Of a DNA stretch of 64,000 nt, positions 1-8,163 are shown piece by piece (positions within the stretch are counted from its first letter, which is position 1; every line of letters begins with the position of its first letter). A program made the translations under genes and the position numbers. The notes beneath the pieces are model-generated. The model was given only the letters and a program-made list of their open reading frames with translations. It was not told the DNA's origin and made no database searches. The stretch is taken from positions 1-64,000 of the forward strand of contig DIWC01000014.1 in NCBI GenBank assembly GCA_002423425.1, in the 5' to 3' direction. Source of the DNA: Peptococcaceae bacterium UBA6116. GTDB taxonomy: Bacteria > Bacillota > Desulfitobacteriia > Desulfitobacteriales > Syntrophobotulaceae.

Positions 1-173
1 CTAGAGAAAGAGAAAAGACGCCATTATGAGACGTCCGGGCCGGGTTTAGTTACAGCCCCTTTTTCGCTTTTCCGTATCGGTTTGGGGTATGGTTCAATAA
101 GTTTCCCTGTTGAAACGCGCCTTTGACTCGGGTTTCTTTTTGTTGTTTCTCAAGTGCAGTGGTCATTAATTGG
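1..173. other. left-edge spacer, no supported gene
   Basis: This stretch lies downstream of fprA. A 38-codon frame opens on the minus strand at 166, eight bases after the fprA stop, but it has no ribosome site and no recognisable family. No terminator with a T-run is evident for fprA. Confidence 0.4.
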
Positions 174-1361
174 TTAGAAGGCAGCGATTTTTTTACCATA
201 TTCAATTGCTTCAGTCTTTTGTTCTTCATCCGGATTCCACATGATTCTTAAGCCTTCATCAATTACTTCAAAACCTGCATCACCTAATAATTGACTGAGC
301 ACTTTTATGGATTCACCGCTCCAGCCATAGCAGCCAAAGGCAGCAGCTTTTTTATTTTTAAATTTAAGCTCCTTCATCAAGTGGACAAAGCCGGCAATAG
401 AATGCAGGATACTGTTATTAATGGTAGGCGACCCTATCAGAACCGTCTTTGATTTAAAGACCTCTGTAATTAAATCATTGGGATCACTCTTTGGTAAATT
501 AAATACCTTTACCTCGACATTTGGATCAGCCAGTTCAATTCCCTCCGAGATCTTCTCCGCAATTTTCTTGGTGCCTTTCCACATGGTATCGTAAATAATG
601 GTTATTTGGTTTTCCTGATAATCATTAGCCCATTGTGAGTATTTTTCAACAATTTGCAGGGGGTTATCTTTCCATACAACACCATGGCTAGTAGCAATAA
701 TATCAATTGTGATCCCGAGGGATAATACTTCCTGGAGCTTTCTTCTGAGGATCTGGTTAAACGGGTTTAAAATGTTTGCATAGTATTTCATTGCTTCACT
801 AGACAGAACACATTGGTCAACCAGATTATTGAATAGCTTATCAGTAGCATAATGCTGTCCAAAAGCGTCATTGCTAAAAAGTATGTTATCTTTTGTTAAA
901 TAAGCTGCCATACTGTCGGGCCAATGCAGCATCGGCATTTCAACAAAAATTAGTTCTTTACCATTGCCTATTTCAAGCTTGTCACCGGTTTTAACCGCAT
1001 GGAAATTCCAGTCCTGGTGAAACTGGCCTTTTAATGATTTGATGGCGTTGGCGGTACAGTAAATAGGGGTATTAGGAATAAGCTTCATTAATGCTGGAAG
1101 TGACCCGCTATGATCGATTTCACCATGATTGGCCACAATGTAATCAATTTTATTGAGATCAATTTCCCGGGCCAGATTCTCTACAAATTCCTCTGAAAAC
1201 GGCATCCAGACCGTATCAATCAGAACATTTTTTTCTTCCTGAATTAAATAAGAATTATATGTGGAGCCGTGGTTTGTAGTAAATTCATCTCCATGAAATT
1301 TTTGAAGCTCCCAGTCTACTTTGCCAACCCAGAAAACGTTATTTTTAATTATCTTCTTCAA
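174..1361 (-). CDS. fprA: A-type flavoprotein / flavodiiron protein FprA
   Basis: This cytoplasmic enzyme reduces O2 to water or NO to N2O, taking electrons from a rubredoxin-like partner. The 395-residue length is standard. The N-terminal metallo-beta-lactamase-like domain (about 1-245) carries the diiron ligands: H79-x-E81-x-D83-H84, then H146, D165 and H226. The C-terminal flavodoxin domain (about 250-395) starts with the FMN-phosphate loop IIYDTMWKGT. The ATG start fits the family N-terminus. It lies 53 bases downstream of the flavin reductase-rubredoxin gene on the same strand, the hrb-fprA arrangement known from Moorella, so the two probably form one operon. Whether NO or O2 is the main substrate cannot be read from the sequence. 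Confidence 0.95.
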   Translation of the reverse strand: MKKIIKNNVFWVGKVDWELQKFHGDEFTTNHGSTYNSYLIQEEKNVLIDTVWMPFSEEFVENLAREIDLNKIDYIVANHGEIDHSGSLPALMKLIPNTPIYCTANAIKSLKGQFHQDWNFHAVKTGDKLEIGNGKELIFVEMPMLHWPDSMAAYLTKDNILFSNDAFGQHYATDKLFNNLVDQCVLSSEAMKYYANILNPFNQILRRKLQEVLSLGITIDIIATSHGVVWKDNPLQIVEKYSQWANDYQENQITIIYDTMWKGTKKIAEKISEGIELADPNVEVKVFNLPKSDPNDLITEVFKSKTVLIGSPTINNSILHSIAGFVHLMKELKFKNKKAAAFGCYGWSGESIKVLSQLLGDAGFEVIDEGLRIMWNPDEEQKTEAIEYGKKIAAF

Positions 1362-1414
1362 AAAAGGACTCCTTTCTATTTGTTTTTATTTAGTATAAAG
1401 ATTATTTGTAAAGC

Positions 1415-2125
1415 TTAATCGTTTATTGCTTCAAATTGGTCTCTCGATACACCACAAACCGGGCAAACCCAGTCCTCCGGTATATCTTTAAAAGCGGTTC
1501 CCGGGGCAATTCCGGAATCCGGGTCGCCCTGAGCCGGGTCATATATATACCCGCATACGGTACATTTGTATTTTCCCATTTTATTATCTTTTGCAACCTC
1601 CGACTTCGTTTCTTGTTTCGTGTTCATTACGGAAATAGGCGCGTTGGAAGGTGTACTTCCCTTTTTAACCTGTTGATAGTAAGCATAGGTAATAGGTTCC
1701 TCGTCGCTTATAGCTTGTGCATCTATTACTTTCCCAATAAATATTGTGTGGGTTTCGACCTCTAGACTGGTAATAACCTCTGCCTCAATATATCCAACGA
1801 TATTTTCTAAAAGGATAGGAGCTCCGGTATTGCCTTTTTTAAAAGGAACATCCTGATATTTATCTGTATCTCGTCCGGATTTGAACCCAAAATGACCTAT
1901 AACATCCAATGACACTGATTTTGGTAAAATTGAGACTGAAAAAATTTTACTGTTTTTAATATACTCGTGAGTTAAATTCTTCTTGTTAATACTGATGGCA
2001 ACAGTTGCAGGATCCGAGGAAATTTGAAGAACCGAATTGGCGGTCTGGCCGTTTAATTTTCCCTCATAAGCAGAGCCGATGACATAAAGTCCGTAACTTA
2101 TTTTATGAAAGGCTTTGGGATCCAT
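1415..2125 (-). CDS. hrb: flavin reductase-rubredoxin fusion (high molecular weight rubredoxin)
   Basis: This protein passes electrons from NAD(P)H through FMN to a rubredoxin iron centre and on to FprA. Residues 1-155 are a flavin reductase-like FMN-binding domain. A polar linker (about 156-183) leads to a C-terminal rubredoxin with CxxCG at C188/C191 and CPxCG at C221/C224. The total of 236 residues fits the two-domain Hrb family. The start ATG has a strong GAGGAGG ribosome site. It is the first gene of the hrb-fprA unit, so the promoter should lie in the roughly 310 bases upstream, where no regulator site could be assigned. Confidence 0.95.
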   Translation of the reverse strand: MDPKAFHKISYGLYVIGSAYEGKLNGQTANSVLQISSDPATVAISINKKNLTHEYIKNSKIFSVSILPKSVSLDVIGHFGFKSGRDTDKYQDVPFKKGNTGAPILLENIVGYIEAEVITSLEVETHTIFIGKVIDAQAISDEEPITYAYYQQVKKGSTPSNAPISVMNTKQETKSEVAKDNKMGKYKCTVCGYIYDPAQGDPDSGIAPGTAFKDIPEDWVCPVCGVSRDQFEAIND

Positions 2126-2436
2126 TCTTACACCTCCTCGTATTTATCATATAAATTGAATCCTTGCCGAATACCAAGAACGGTATGTAAATAATTTACT
2201 CATAACATATTCTTTTAATACTCTTTTTTTCCTTTAATTTCTTCGGCCTCTGCTAAAATATCTTTCCACAGAAACATAAGCCGCGATAAAAGGACGGGTA
2301 TACCCGCTTTATCTGCGCGACCGGGAGCCGGAAATTACCCATCATTGAAGATACGCTAAGTATGGTTTGTATATCCTACTTTTGCCGTGCTGCGGTGGCC
2401 GCTATCCGTTTATTATTTTGGTTACAAACTAAAATC
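2126..2436. other. 311-nt intergenic leader upstream of hrb
   Basis: No gene is supported here. The stretch contains a perfect 12-bp palindrome CGGGTATACCCG at 2295-2306, followed by a short GC-rich hairpin (CCGG-gag-CCGG type, about 2321-2331). It could be the hrb 5' leader and operator region or the 3' region of the membrane-protein operon. No known riboswitch consensus was recognised on either strand. Confidence 0.5.
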
Positions 2437-2940
2437 TTAGTTTCCTTTAGTAGTTGGTGTACCTAATACGGAAGCATTCGGCTTGAATAATCCTTCATCC
2501 CCTAATTGTACGATTGCAAGATTGGTAACCAAACCATAAACACCATGAGATATAAATGAGTTAAAGTTATCGTCAACAGACATTGGGTGTTTTGAACTAC
2601 CCCCCATTTTGGTTAAAAGCCCAAATAACGATACCCAGGCAAGATGGCCGCAGCCTAATCCTTTAAGCAGATAATAATCCTTACCTGTATAGGAAAGCAT
2701 ATAAGTATTTAATACACCTAGCATTGCGCCAATTGCGTTATCAGTAATGACACCAACTAATTTATTTTTACGTCTTTTATATAACATTTGCCTGCGGTTA
2801 AGAAATATCCCGGCCGCCATATCCGGACCGCTCAGGTTACCCCTACCATTTCTAATCAATATGCCGGCGGCCATTTCTTTGGCAAGATTTCCAATCACGC
2901 CGCTAACCGTGCCCAAAAGCATTCTATCTTTAATTTTCAT
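2437..2940 (-). CDS. conserved hypothetical small membrane protein
   Basis: The function is not recognised. The 167-residue protein has hydrophobic stretches at about 5-28, 62-85, 90-112 and 128-148, with glycine-rich helices and a basic segment (RRKNK) between the first and second. It is probably an inner-membrane protein with three or four segments. AGGAGG precedes the ATG. It is the last gene of a minus-strand group of three membrane proteins (3466-4224, 3001-3453, 2437-2940). No catalytic motif is visible. Confidence 0.75.
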   Translation of the reverse strand: MKIKDRMLLGTVSGVIGNLAKEMAAGILIRNGRGNLSGPDMAAGIFLNRRQMLYKRRKNKLVGVITDNAIGAMLGVLNTYMLSYTGKDYYLLKGLGCGHLAWVSLFGLLTKMGGSSKHPMSVDDNFNSFISHGVYGLVTNLAIVQLGDEGLFKPNASVLGTPTTKGN

Positions 2941-3000
2941 TGCATCAGTTCCTCCTTTTTTTATCTAAATGTATTTTCTATGACCAATGATGATTTTATA

Positions 3001-3453
3001 CTAGGGGATTATTCCAACTGTCAGTGCACTGTGTTTCCACATTAAATCTTTCATTTTTTCCGATTGTTCATCCCGGCATTGCACAAGGACTGTTATTTCC
3101 GGTAACTCGGGCGGATGATCCCGATACCGGCTTAATTTCTTAGCAAAAAAATAAGTTCCAAATCCAATACCAAACCCTAATCCGGTCGCCGTCAGTCCCC
3201 AGATAACCGGTCCCCATGCCAGACGGAATCCCACACTCGCTCCAATCACCGAGAATCCGGTAGCACATGCCATGCCGACTTCTATCGCCTTAAAGTAAAG
3301 GTGTTTTTTTTTGCCTTCCAACCAAGAGGGATTCGTGGGGTCCATATCCATCGGGACTACCATGATATATTTCCGTTCAATGTGTTTTTTTTCCACATTA
3401 GCCAGTAGCAATTCTAAGTCAAGCGAATGCAAGAATGTGCCAATAACAATCAA
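3001..3453 (-). CDS. hypothetical glycine-rich membrane protein
   Basis: The family is not recognised. The 150-residue protein has a soluble N-terminal part (1-52), a glycine-rich hydrophobic hairpin (about 58-106, GxxxG-like spacing) and a soluble tail. The N-terminus reads like an alpha/beta strand that could bind a ligand. The start is TTG at 3453, supported by GAGGAGG seven bases upstream. The gene follows the previous membrane gene by only 12 bases, so the two are almost certainly cotranscribed. Confidence 0.75.
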   Translation of the reverse strand: MIVIGTFLHSLDLELLLANVEKKHIERKYIMVVPMDMDPTNPSWLEGKKKHLYFKAIEVGMACATGFSVIGASVGFRLAWGPVIWGLTATGLGFGIGFGTYFFAKKLSRYRDHPPELPEITVLVQCRDEQSEKMKDLMWKHSALTVGIIP

Positions 3454-3465
3454 TATGTGACCTCC

Positions 3466-4224
3466 TCAAGGGAAGATACTGACTTCAGCGTTTTGATACC
3501 GCTCTATCATGTGCTGCCTTTGTTCCAATTTAAATAGCCGATTATGTTCAATCGCCGTAATAAAACCGTGATAGATGGATCCCCCCATCACAGAAGGCAT
3601 AAACAATAACCAATGCGGGTGAAGAATAGAAATAGAATGTGTCATATTCCCCATAAAAAGATAAAATATCGATTCATAACCATGTGAAAACGTAACATAA
3701 ATCCACCACCAAAACATTGCATAAAATGCCAGACAAAATCGATGATTATATACTTGGCCCAAGCCGGGAAAAAAGAAAGAATATATCGCTGCGGTATAAG
3801 GACTTTTTTGTTCCAAGTATTGAATCTCCAGCGGATGAAGGATATTGTTCTGTAATGGTTCACTTTCTATTTCTGCCAGTCCGGCCATTTTATTTTGGAG
3901 GATCGTTGATCGATAACTGGACCAGATACAATAAAAAAATATGACCAGGTATCCGTATAACCATCTGGTTTGTAATACAGACTTAGCCATTTCAAACTGA
4001 CCGCCAAAGGAAAACACGATCGCTTCATTTACATGAGATAAGCTATTAAAAATAACTTCAGATAATGTAAATAAAGTACCACGCACATATTGATTCAGCA
4101 GGTAATGTCCAAATCCAGGAAAAAAGACAGACCAACAAGCTACCATAAGCGGATCCCTCTTTTGCAAATAAGAAACACCATATACGCTAATGATTGCCAA
4201 AGGCCGCCGCACTTGCTTATACAT
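3466..4224 (-). CDS. hypothetical multi-spanning membrane protein with duplicated FPGxG motif
   Basis: The 252-residue protein appears to be an internal duplication. Each half has a short cytosolic stretch, then FPGFGHYL (about 34-41) or FPGLGQVY (about 153-160), then aromatic-rich membrane helices. The P-G-x-G-Q/H motif resembles TM2 / DUF5683-type small membrane proteins, but identity is not claimed. It is the first gene of the three-gene minus-strand membrane operon and diverges from the CBO0543-like pair. A function cannot be assigned. Confidence 0.75.
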   Translation of the reverse strand: MYKQVRRPLAIISVYGVSYLQKRDPLMVACWSVFFPGFGHYLLNQYVRGTLFTLSEVIFNSLSHVNEAIVFSFGGQFEMAKSVLQTRWLYGYLVIFFYCIWSSYRSTILQNKMAGLAEIESEPLQNNILHPLEIQYLEQKSPYTAAIYSFFFPGLGQVYNHRFCLAFYAMFWWWIYVTFSHGYESIFYLFMGNMTHSISILHPHWLLFMPSVMGGSIYHGFITAIEHNRLFKLEQRQHMIERYQNAEVSIFP

Positions 4225-4385
4225 ACATCATCCTAAATTCCTTTTTCATCAATATTTTGGTTAATACTATTGTTTGGACGACGGGCGCTATTTTATTCAT
4301 ATTTATCGCATCACAAAATTAATAATAATATTGCAATAATAATACATACTAAAGAGAATAGCAGTTCTTGAGGAAGTGTTTATTC

Positions 4386-4889
4386 ATGTCAGTAGAACTT
4401 TTTATCTTAATAGCGATTAGCCTATCTTCCTTTGTATCTATTTTCTATATACCAAAAACAAAATACCGGCTGGCGTTCATCAGTTTCCTGGCCTTTGAGG
4501 CAACCACCTGGGCTTCAATCAATATTCTCGTCCAAACCAGCGCGATTTCTTTTCCTGTTAGAGTAATATTTACAAAAGCGACACAAGTCGGTTTCATCCA
4601 AAATTTCTTATTTTTCCCCATGATTTACGCTTGGTTTATGCTGTTATACCAAAACAAAGCAGCCCTTATAGGTAAAATGCTGCATTATATCGTTTTCATC
4701 TCAGTTATTGTCTGGACTATTTATTTTTTCAGTATCTATACTGAGCTTGAAGATTTCACCAAAGGTACAGCGTATACGCAGCTCATTCGTTTATACATCA
4801 GTTTTTCGGTTCAATTTGTTCTTTGCCATCTCTATGTCCATTGGTTGTCAAAAAAAACAAATCTCATAGTAGGTAATGAGGCACAATGA
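4386..4889 (+). CDS. CBO0543-like membrane protein 1
   Basis: The protein has five or six hydrophobic segments in 167 residues and shares layout with the next gene: an IPK motif after helix 1, aromatic-rich helices, and an F-P-V-R element. It is assigned to the CBO0543 group of small membrane proteins, found in several copies in spore-formers, with unknown role. I chose the ATG at 4386 because GAGGAAG lies nine bases upstream. An in-frame TTG at 4368 has no ribosome site. The stop overlaps the next start by four bases (ATGA). Confidence 0.7.
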   Translation: MSVELFILIAISLSSFVSIFYIPKTKYRLAFISFLAFEATTWASINILVQTSAISFPVRVIFTKATQVGFIQNFLFFPMIYAWFMLLYQNKAALIGKMLHYIVFISVIVWTIYFFSIYTELEDFTKGTAYTQLIRLYISFSVQFVLCHLYVHWLSKKTNLIVGNEAQ

Positions 4890-5347
4890 TAGAAAAGGTA
4901 TTTCTGATAAGTACATGGAGCATTATTTTTATATCGATCTGGTTTATTCCCAAAGAAAAAAGAGCCCAGGCGTCCGTCATTTTCTTGATCACCCAGCTTT
5001 TTACTTGGATACTTGGACTTTTGGTTGTGGAATTTGGCTGGCTGGAATATCCGGTTCGTGAATTAGCGAAGGCCAATGCCACAAGCTTTTCATTTGAGTA
5101 TTTTACATTTCCTATCATTACGGTTTTCCTGGTCTTGCACTACCCCGATCATAAACCAATCAAAATGAAGTTATTTTATATTTTCGCGTTCAGTTCAGGA
5201 TTAACGGTCTTCGAATATTTCGTTGAAAAGTATACGCGAATCATTGATTACCATTCTTGGAAATTGTATTGGACCTGGATTAGTGTAACCATATTATTTT
5301 ATGTCGTTATGCGCATATATCGATGGTTCTTTAAAATTGAAAAATGA
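4886..5347 (+). CDS. CBO0543-like membrane protein 2
   Basis: This 153-residue polytopic membrane protein shows the clearest CBO0543-type signature: W-F-I-P-K-E-K-R after helix 1, then L-L-V-V-E-F, Y-P-V-R-E and S-F-x-F-E-Y-F. Four or five membrane helices are visible. It is translationally coupled to the preceding gene through an ATGA overlap. The family role is unknown. Its frequency in Bacillus and Clostridium suggests a membrane or sporulation role, which is inference. Confidence 0.75.
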   Translation: MIEKVFLISTWSIIFISIWFIPKEKRAQASVIFLITQLFTWILGLLVVEFGWLEYPVRELAKANATSFSFEYFTFPIITVFLVLHYPDHKPIKMKLFYIFAFSSGLTVFEYFVEKYTRIIDYHSWKLYWTWISVTILFYVVMRIYRWFFKIEK

Positions 5348-5429
5348 GCAATTGGCATCATGAAAATACTGTTAACCCTAATACTTCTAAATCACAGAAT
5401 ATATACTAAAAAAACGATGCTATATTTGC

Positions 5430-5747
5430 TCATAAAAGCCAGTTATAATCTTGCCGACAGTCAAGGACATAATCAACATAGACTGTTTTTCCTTTAATTT
5501 GATAGATTAATAGATAACGTTTGTATATTAATAGCTTCCGGTATTTGTTAATGTGTAAAGTTGAATCGGAAAGCCAAGGATTCCCCTCCGGGAATTCTGC
5601 CAATGATTTTGCCTTTGCCTGAAATTCTTCAATCAGAATTTCAGCAGCTTGTTCACTGACCTTAGTCAAAAATCGGGCATGGGAGACGAGCCTTTCGCTG
5701 GCCGTATTTGAAACAATGATTATATATTTTTCATCTCTGTTTTCCAT
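5430..5747 (-). CDS. RelE/ParE-type toxin
   Basis: This is a putative type II toxin. The 105-residue protein has a helix rich in Arg and His followed by the strand pattern KYRKLLIYKRYLLIYQI and a terminal VYVDYVLDCRQDY, typical of RelE/ParE folds, many of which cleave mRNA on the ribosome or inhibit gyrase. I chose ATG 5747 because GAGGT sits just upstream. An in-frame GTG at 5759 lacks one. It overlaps the antitoxin stop by 17 bases, the usual antitoxin-first coupling. Toxin class (mRNase or gyrase inhibitor) is not decided. Confidence 0.8.
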   Translation of the reverse strand: MENRDEKYIIIVSNTASERLVSHARFLTKVSEQAAEILIEEFQAKAKSLAEFPEGNPWLSDSTLHINKYRKLLIYKRYLLIYQIKGKTVYVDYVLDCRQDYNWLL

Positions 5748-6015
5748 TAATGACCTCACGGATAGCTTTTCCCATCATGGCTGATACCTCATCAATGGAA
5801 TAACCTTGTTTGCCGCTCAATCTTTCTTCTTCTACAGTTACCAGCGTTTCTCTTAAGCGAAGCATGCTTTCGCGTTTGGCGAAGGTCTCAATATCCATTA
5901 CGACTAAGTCTCCCTCACCATTTTTGGTAAGATACACAGGTTCGCCGGATTCTTTGCAAAGCTCTGATATTTCATTATAATTATTTCTAATTGCTGCCGA
6001 CGGTTTAATGTACAT
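5731..6015 (-). CDS. Phd/YefM-type antitoxin
   Basis: This 94-residue protein has the Phd/YefM N-terminal DNA-binding fold (SAAIRNNYNEISELCKES, then EPVYLTKNGEGDLVVMDIE) and a charged C-terminal helix that would wrap the toxin. It should neutralise the downstream toxin and repress its own promoter. AAGGAGCG precedes the ATG. Direct repeats in the AT-rich promoter region at 6047-6066 are a candidate operator. Confidence 0.85.
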   Translation of the reverse strand: MYIKPSAAIRNNYNEISELCKESGEPVYLTKNGEGDLVVMDIETFAKRESMLRLRETLVTVEEERLSGKQGYSIDEVSAMMGKAIREVINGKQR

Positions 6016-6046
6016 AATTATCGCTCCTTCGTAGCACTATTCTACT

Positions 6047-6066
6047 ATTATTATACGATTATTATA
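6047..6066. promoter_or_regulatory. direct repeats in toxin-antitoxin promoter region
   Basis: ATTATTATA occurs twice (6047-6055 and 6058-6066), separated by CG, about 35-50 bases upstream of the antitoxin ATG. Its position and repetition fit an autoregulatory operator. Low sequence complexity makes chance possible. Confidence 0.35.
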
Positions 6067-6190
6067 CTACGTGTTGTTTTTGCCGTCCATTGCTTAATTG
6101 TGATATTCTTATCAAAAGCGTCAAATGAGCTTTTCTGTAGTATAATATTCTTAGTTGTCCACGTGCGGCTGTTTCAATAACTTTAAACTG

Positions 6191-6235
6191 GTAAAAGAGC
6201 TAAACACTGGAACGGTTGGTGTATATCTCTTTTAC
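6191..6235 (+). promoter_or_regulatory. long hairpin in RNase J 5' untranslated region
   Basis: GTAAAAGAG (6191-6199) pairs perfectly with CTCTTTTAC (6227-6235). Two further pairs across a small internal loop and ACAC (6204-6207) with GTGT (6219-6222) extend it to a near-continuous rod. It lies 57-102 bases upstream of the TTG start. There is no T-run directly after it, so an RNA stability or autoregulatory element is more likely than a terminator. Confidence 0.5.
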
Positions 6236-6292
6236 TTATCTTTGCGTCTTCTTCTTTTAGACGAAAATTAATAAATAAATGAGGTAATTGAA

Positions 6293-7960
6293 TTGAACAG
6301 AGAAAATAAACTGCAAATTATTCCCTTGGGCGGTGTCGGGGAAATCGGAAAGAACATGACCGTGATTCGTTACAACAATAGAATCTTACTCATTGATGCC
6401 GGTCTGGCTTTCCCTGATGATGATTTATTGGGAATTGACCTGATTATTCCCGACTACTCCTACCTGATCGAAAACAAAGATATGGTACTTGGCATTCTCA
6501 TTACCCACGGACATGAAGATCATATCGGAACCCTGCCCTATCTTCTAAGAGATTTGAATGTACCCGTTTTTGGCACCCGGCTTTCGCTTGGCATGATCGA
6601 GGCCAAACTTGAGGAACACAACCTGGCTCAGGTAACCTTAAATATCATCCAGCCTGGTGACACCATAAAATTAGGTGCTTTCAAGGTGGATTTTATTAAC
6701 GGCACGCACAGCATTCCAGGTGCGGTTGGGCTGGCCATCCATACGCCACTCGGTATCATTGTGCATACGGGTGATTTTAAATTGGATTATACCCCCGTAA
6801 GCGGAGATATTCTGGATATTCACAAGTTTACGGAACTGGGCAAGCAAGGCGTTTTATGCCTTTTATCAGATAGTACGAATGTGGAACGGCCTGGCTTTAC
6901 AATGTCGGAACGGACAGTCGGTAAAAATATTGACGACGCTTTTTTTTACGCTTCGGGCCGGATTATATTTGCCAGCTTTGCCTCCAATATTAACCGCCTT
7001 CAGCAAGCCATCACTGCTGCTGTTAAATATAAGCGTAAAGTTGCAACGATCGGGCGCAGCATGATCAATGTCGTCGCTATTGCTGAAAAGCTTGGCTATT
7101 TGGAGATACCGGAAGATACCTTAATTGAAATTGAAAAGGTCATGGAATATCGGGACAATGAGGTATGCATCCTGACGACAGGCAGTCAGGGAGAACCCAT
7201 GTCCGCACTAAGCAGAATGGCGACGGGCAATCATCGTCAAATCTCCATCAATGAAGGCGATACCATCATTATTTCGGCAAGCCCTATCCCGGGGAATGAA
7301 AAAGCAATCTTCCGCAATATTGATCTTCTGCTTCGTTTGGGAGCCAATGTGATTTATGAATCTATTTCCGGCATGCATGTCTCGGGTCACGCCAGCCAGG
7401 AAGAACTCAAATTAATGCTCAGTATGGTCAAACCAAAATATTTCATTCCGGTTCACGGGGAGTACCGGATGCTGATAAAACACGCCCAACTCGCGCAGCA
7501 GGTTGGTATCCCGGCAGCAAACATCTTCATTACGGAAATTGGCAATGTCATAGAATTTACGGGTCAAGAAGCCAAATTGACCGGCAGTGTTCCGTCCGGC
7601 AGAGTTTTAATCGACGGCTTGGGAATCGGGGATATCGGCAATATTGTCCTCCGGGACCGCAAGATGCTGTCTGAGGACGGAATATTAATTGTGGTCGTAA
7701 CGATAAACCCTTCAACCGGGGACATCCTCGCCGGTCCTGATATTGTAACCCGCGGTTTTGTCTATGTTCGTGACTCGGAAGAACTTATCTCCGGTGTGAA
7801 GCAGGTTATCAAAGAGGCACTGCTGCTCTGTCAGCAGGAGAAGATAACACAGTGGGCAACTCTGAAAAACCGCATCAAAGATGCGGCCGGAAAGGATCTA
7901 TACAAAAAAACAAAAAGACGCCCGATGATTATTTCGATCATTCAGGAAGTAAGGAATTAA
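6293..7960 (+). CDS. rnj: ribonuclease J
   Basis: This 5'-3' exo- and endoribonuclease acts in mRNA decay and rRNA maturation. It has the beta-CASP metallo-beta-lactamase architecture: H72-x-H74-x-D76-H77, H139, D161 and a C-terminal PVHGEYRM histidine near residue 388. The beta-CASP insertion and a C-terminal domain follow, total 555 residues, as in RNase J1. The start is TTG 6293 with GAGGT seven bases upstream, and the N-terminus then reads MNRENKLQIIPLGG. It stands alone, with a long structured leader. I cannot tell J1 from J2 because no paralogue is in the window. Confidence 0.95.
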   Translation: MNRENKLQIIPLGGVGEIGKNMTVIRYNNRILLIDAGLAFPDDDLLGIDLIIPDYSYLIENKDMVLGILITHGHEDHIGTLPYLLRDLNVPVFGTRLSLGMIEAKLEEHNLAQVTLNIIQPGDTIKLGAFKVDFINGTHSIPGAVGLAIHTPLGIIVHTGDFKLDYTPVSGDILDIHKFTELGKQGVLCLLSDSTNVERPGFTMSERTVGKNIDDAFFYASGRIIFASFASNINRLQQAITAAVKYKRKVATIGRSMINVVAIAEKLGYLEIPEDTLIEIEKVMEYRDNEVCILTTGSQGEPMSALSRMATGNHRQISINEGDTIIISASPIPGNEKAIFRNIDLLLRLGANVIYESISGMHVSGHASQEELKLMLSMVKPKYFIPVHGEYRMLIKHAQLAQQVGIPAANIFITEIGNVIEFTGQEAKLTGSVPSGRVLIDGLGIGDIGNIVLRDRKMLSEDGILIVVVTINPSTGDILAGPDIVTRGFVYVRDSEELISGVKQVIKEALLLCQQEKITQWATLKNRIKDAAGKDLYKKTKRRPMIISIIQEVRN

Positions 7961-8041
7961 ACATATAAAACTCAGTATTATCATATCTCAATAATCTTAG
8001 TGCTTCTTAGTTTGCAGTAATCATAACTCCGTTAAGATCAA

Positions 8042-8143
8042 CTAGTACATCGTATTTTAAATAACTGGTAAAATATATTTAATAGTATTACGTTACATGG
8101 TTCGTGGCTAAACATGATAGAAAGTTAAAATACGTTGTACTAG
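8042..8143. repeat. 102-bp inverted-repeat element between rnj and prfC
   Basis: The left arm CTAGTACATCGTATTTTAA (8042-8060) and the right arm at 8125-8143 are reverse complements at 18 of 19 positions. An inner pair (TAAC...GTAA with TTAC-GTTA) folds the interior as well. The element lies between two convergent genes and encodes no protein. A miniature transposable element is one reading, a large 3' processing structure another. Confidence 0.5.
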
Positions 8144-8163
8144 AATTACCGCGGAAAGCTTGA

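Noticed and set aside
55..166. 38-codon minus-strand frame after fprA
   Set aside because: It has no ribosome site, no recognised family and lies at the window edge.
1436..1765. 109-codon plus-strand frame inside hrb
   Set aside because: It lies opposite the rubredoxin and flavin reductase domains, whose motifs are unambiguous.
2126..2436. riboswitch in the hrb leader
   Set aside because: c-di-GMP, c-di-AMP, Moco, cobalamin and TPP consensus elements were looked for by eye and not found.
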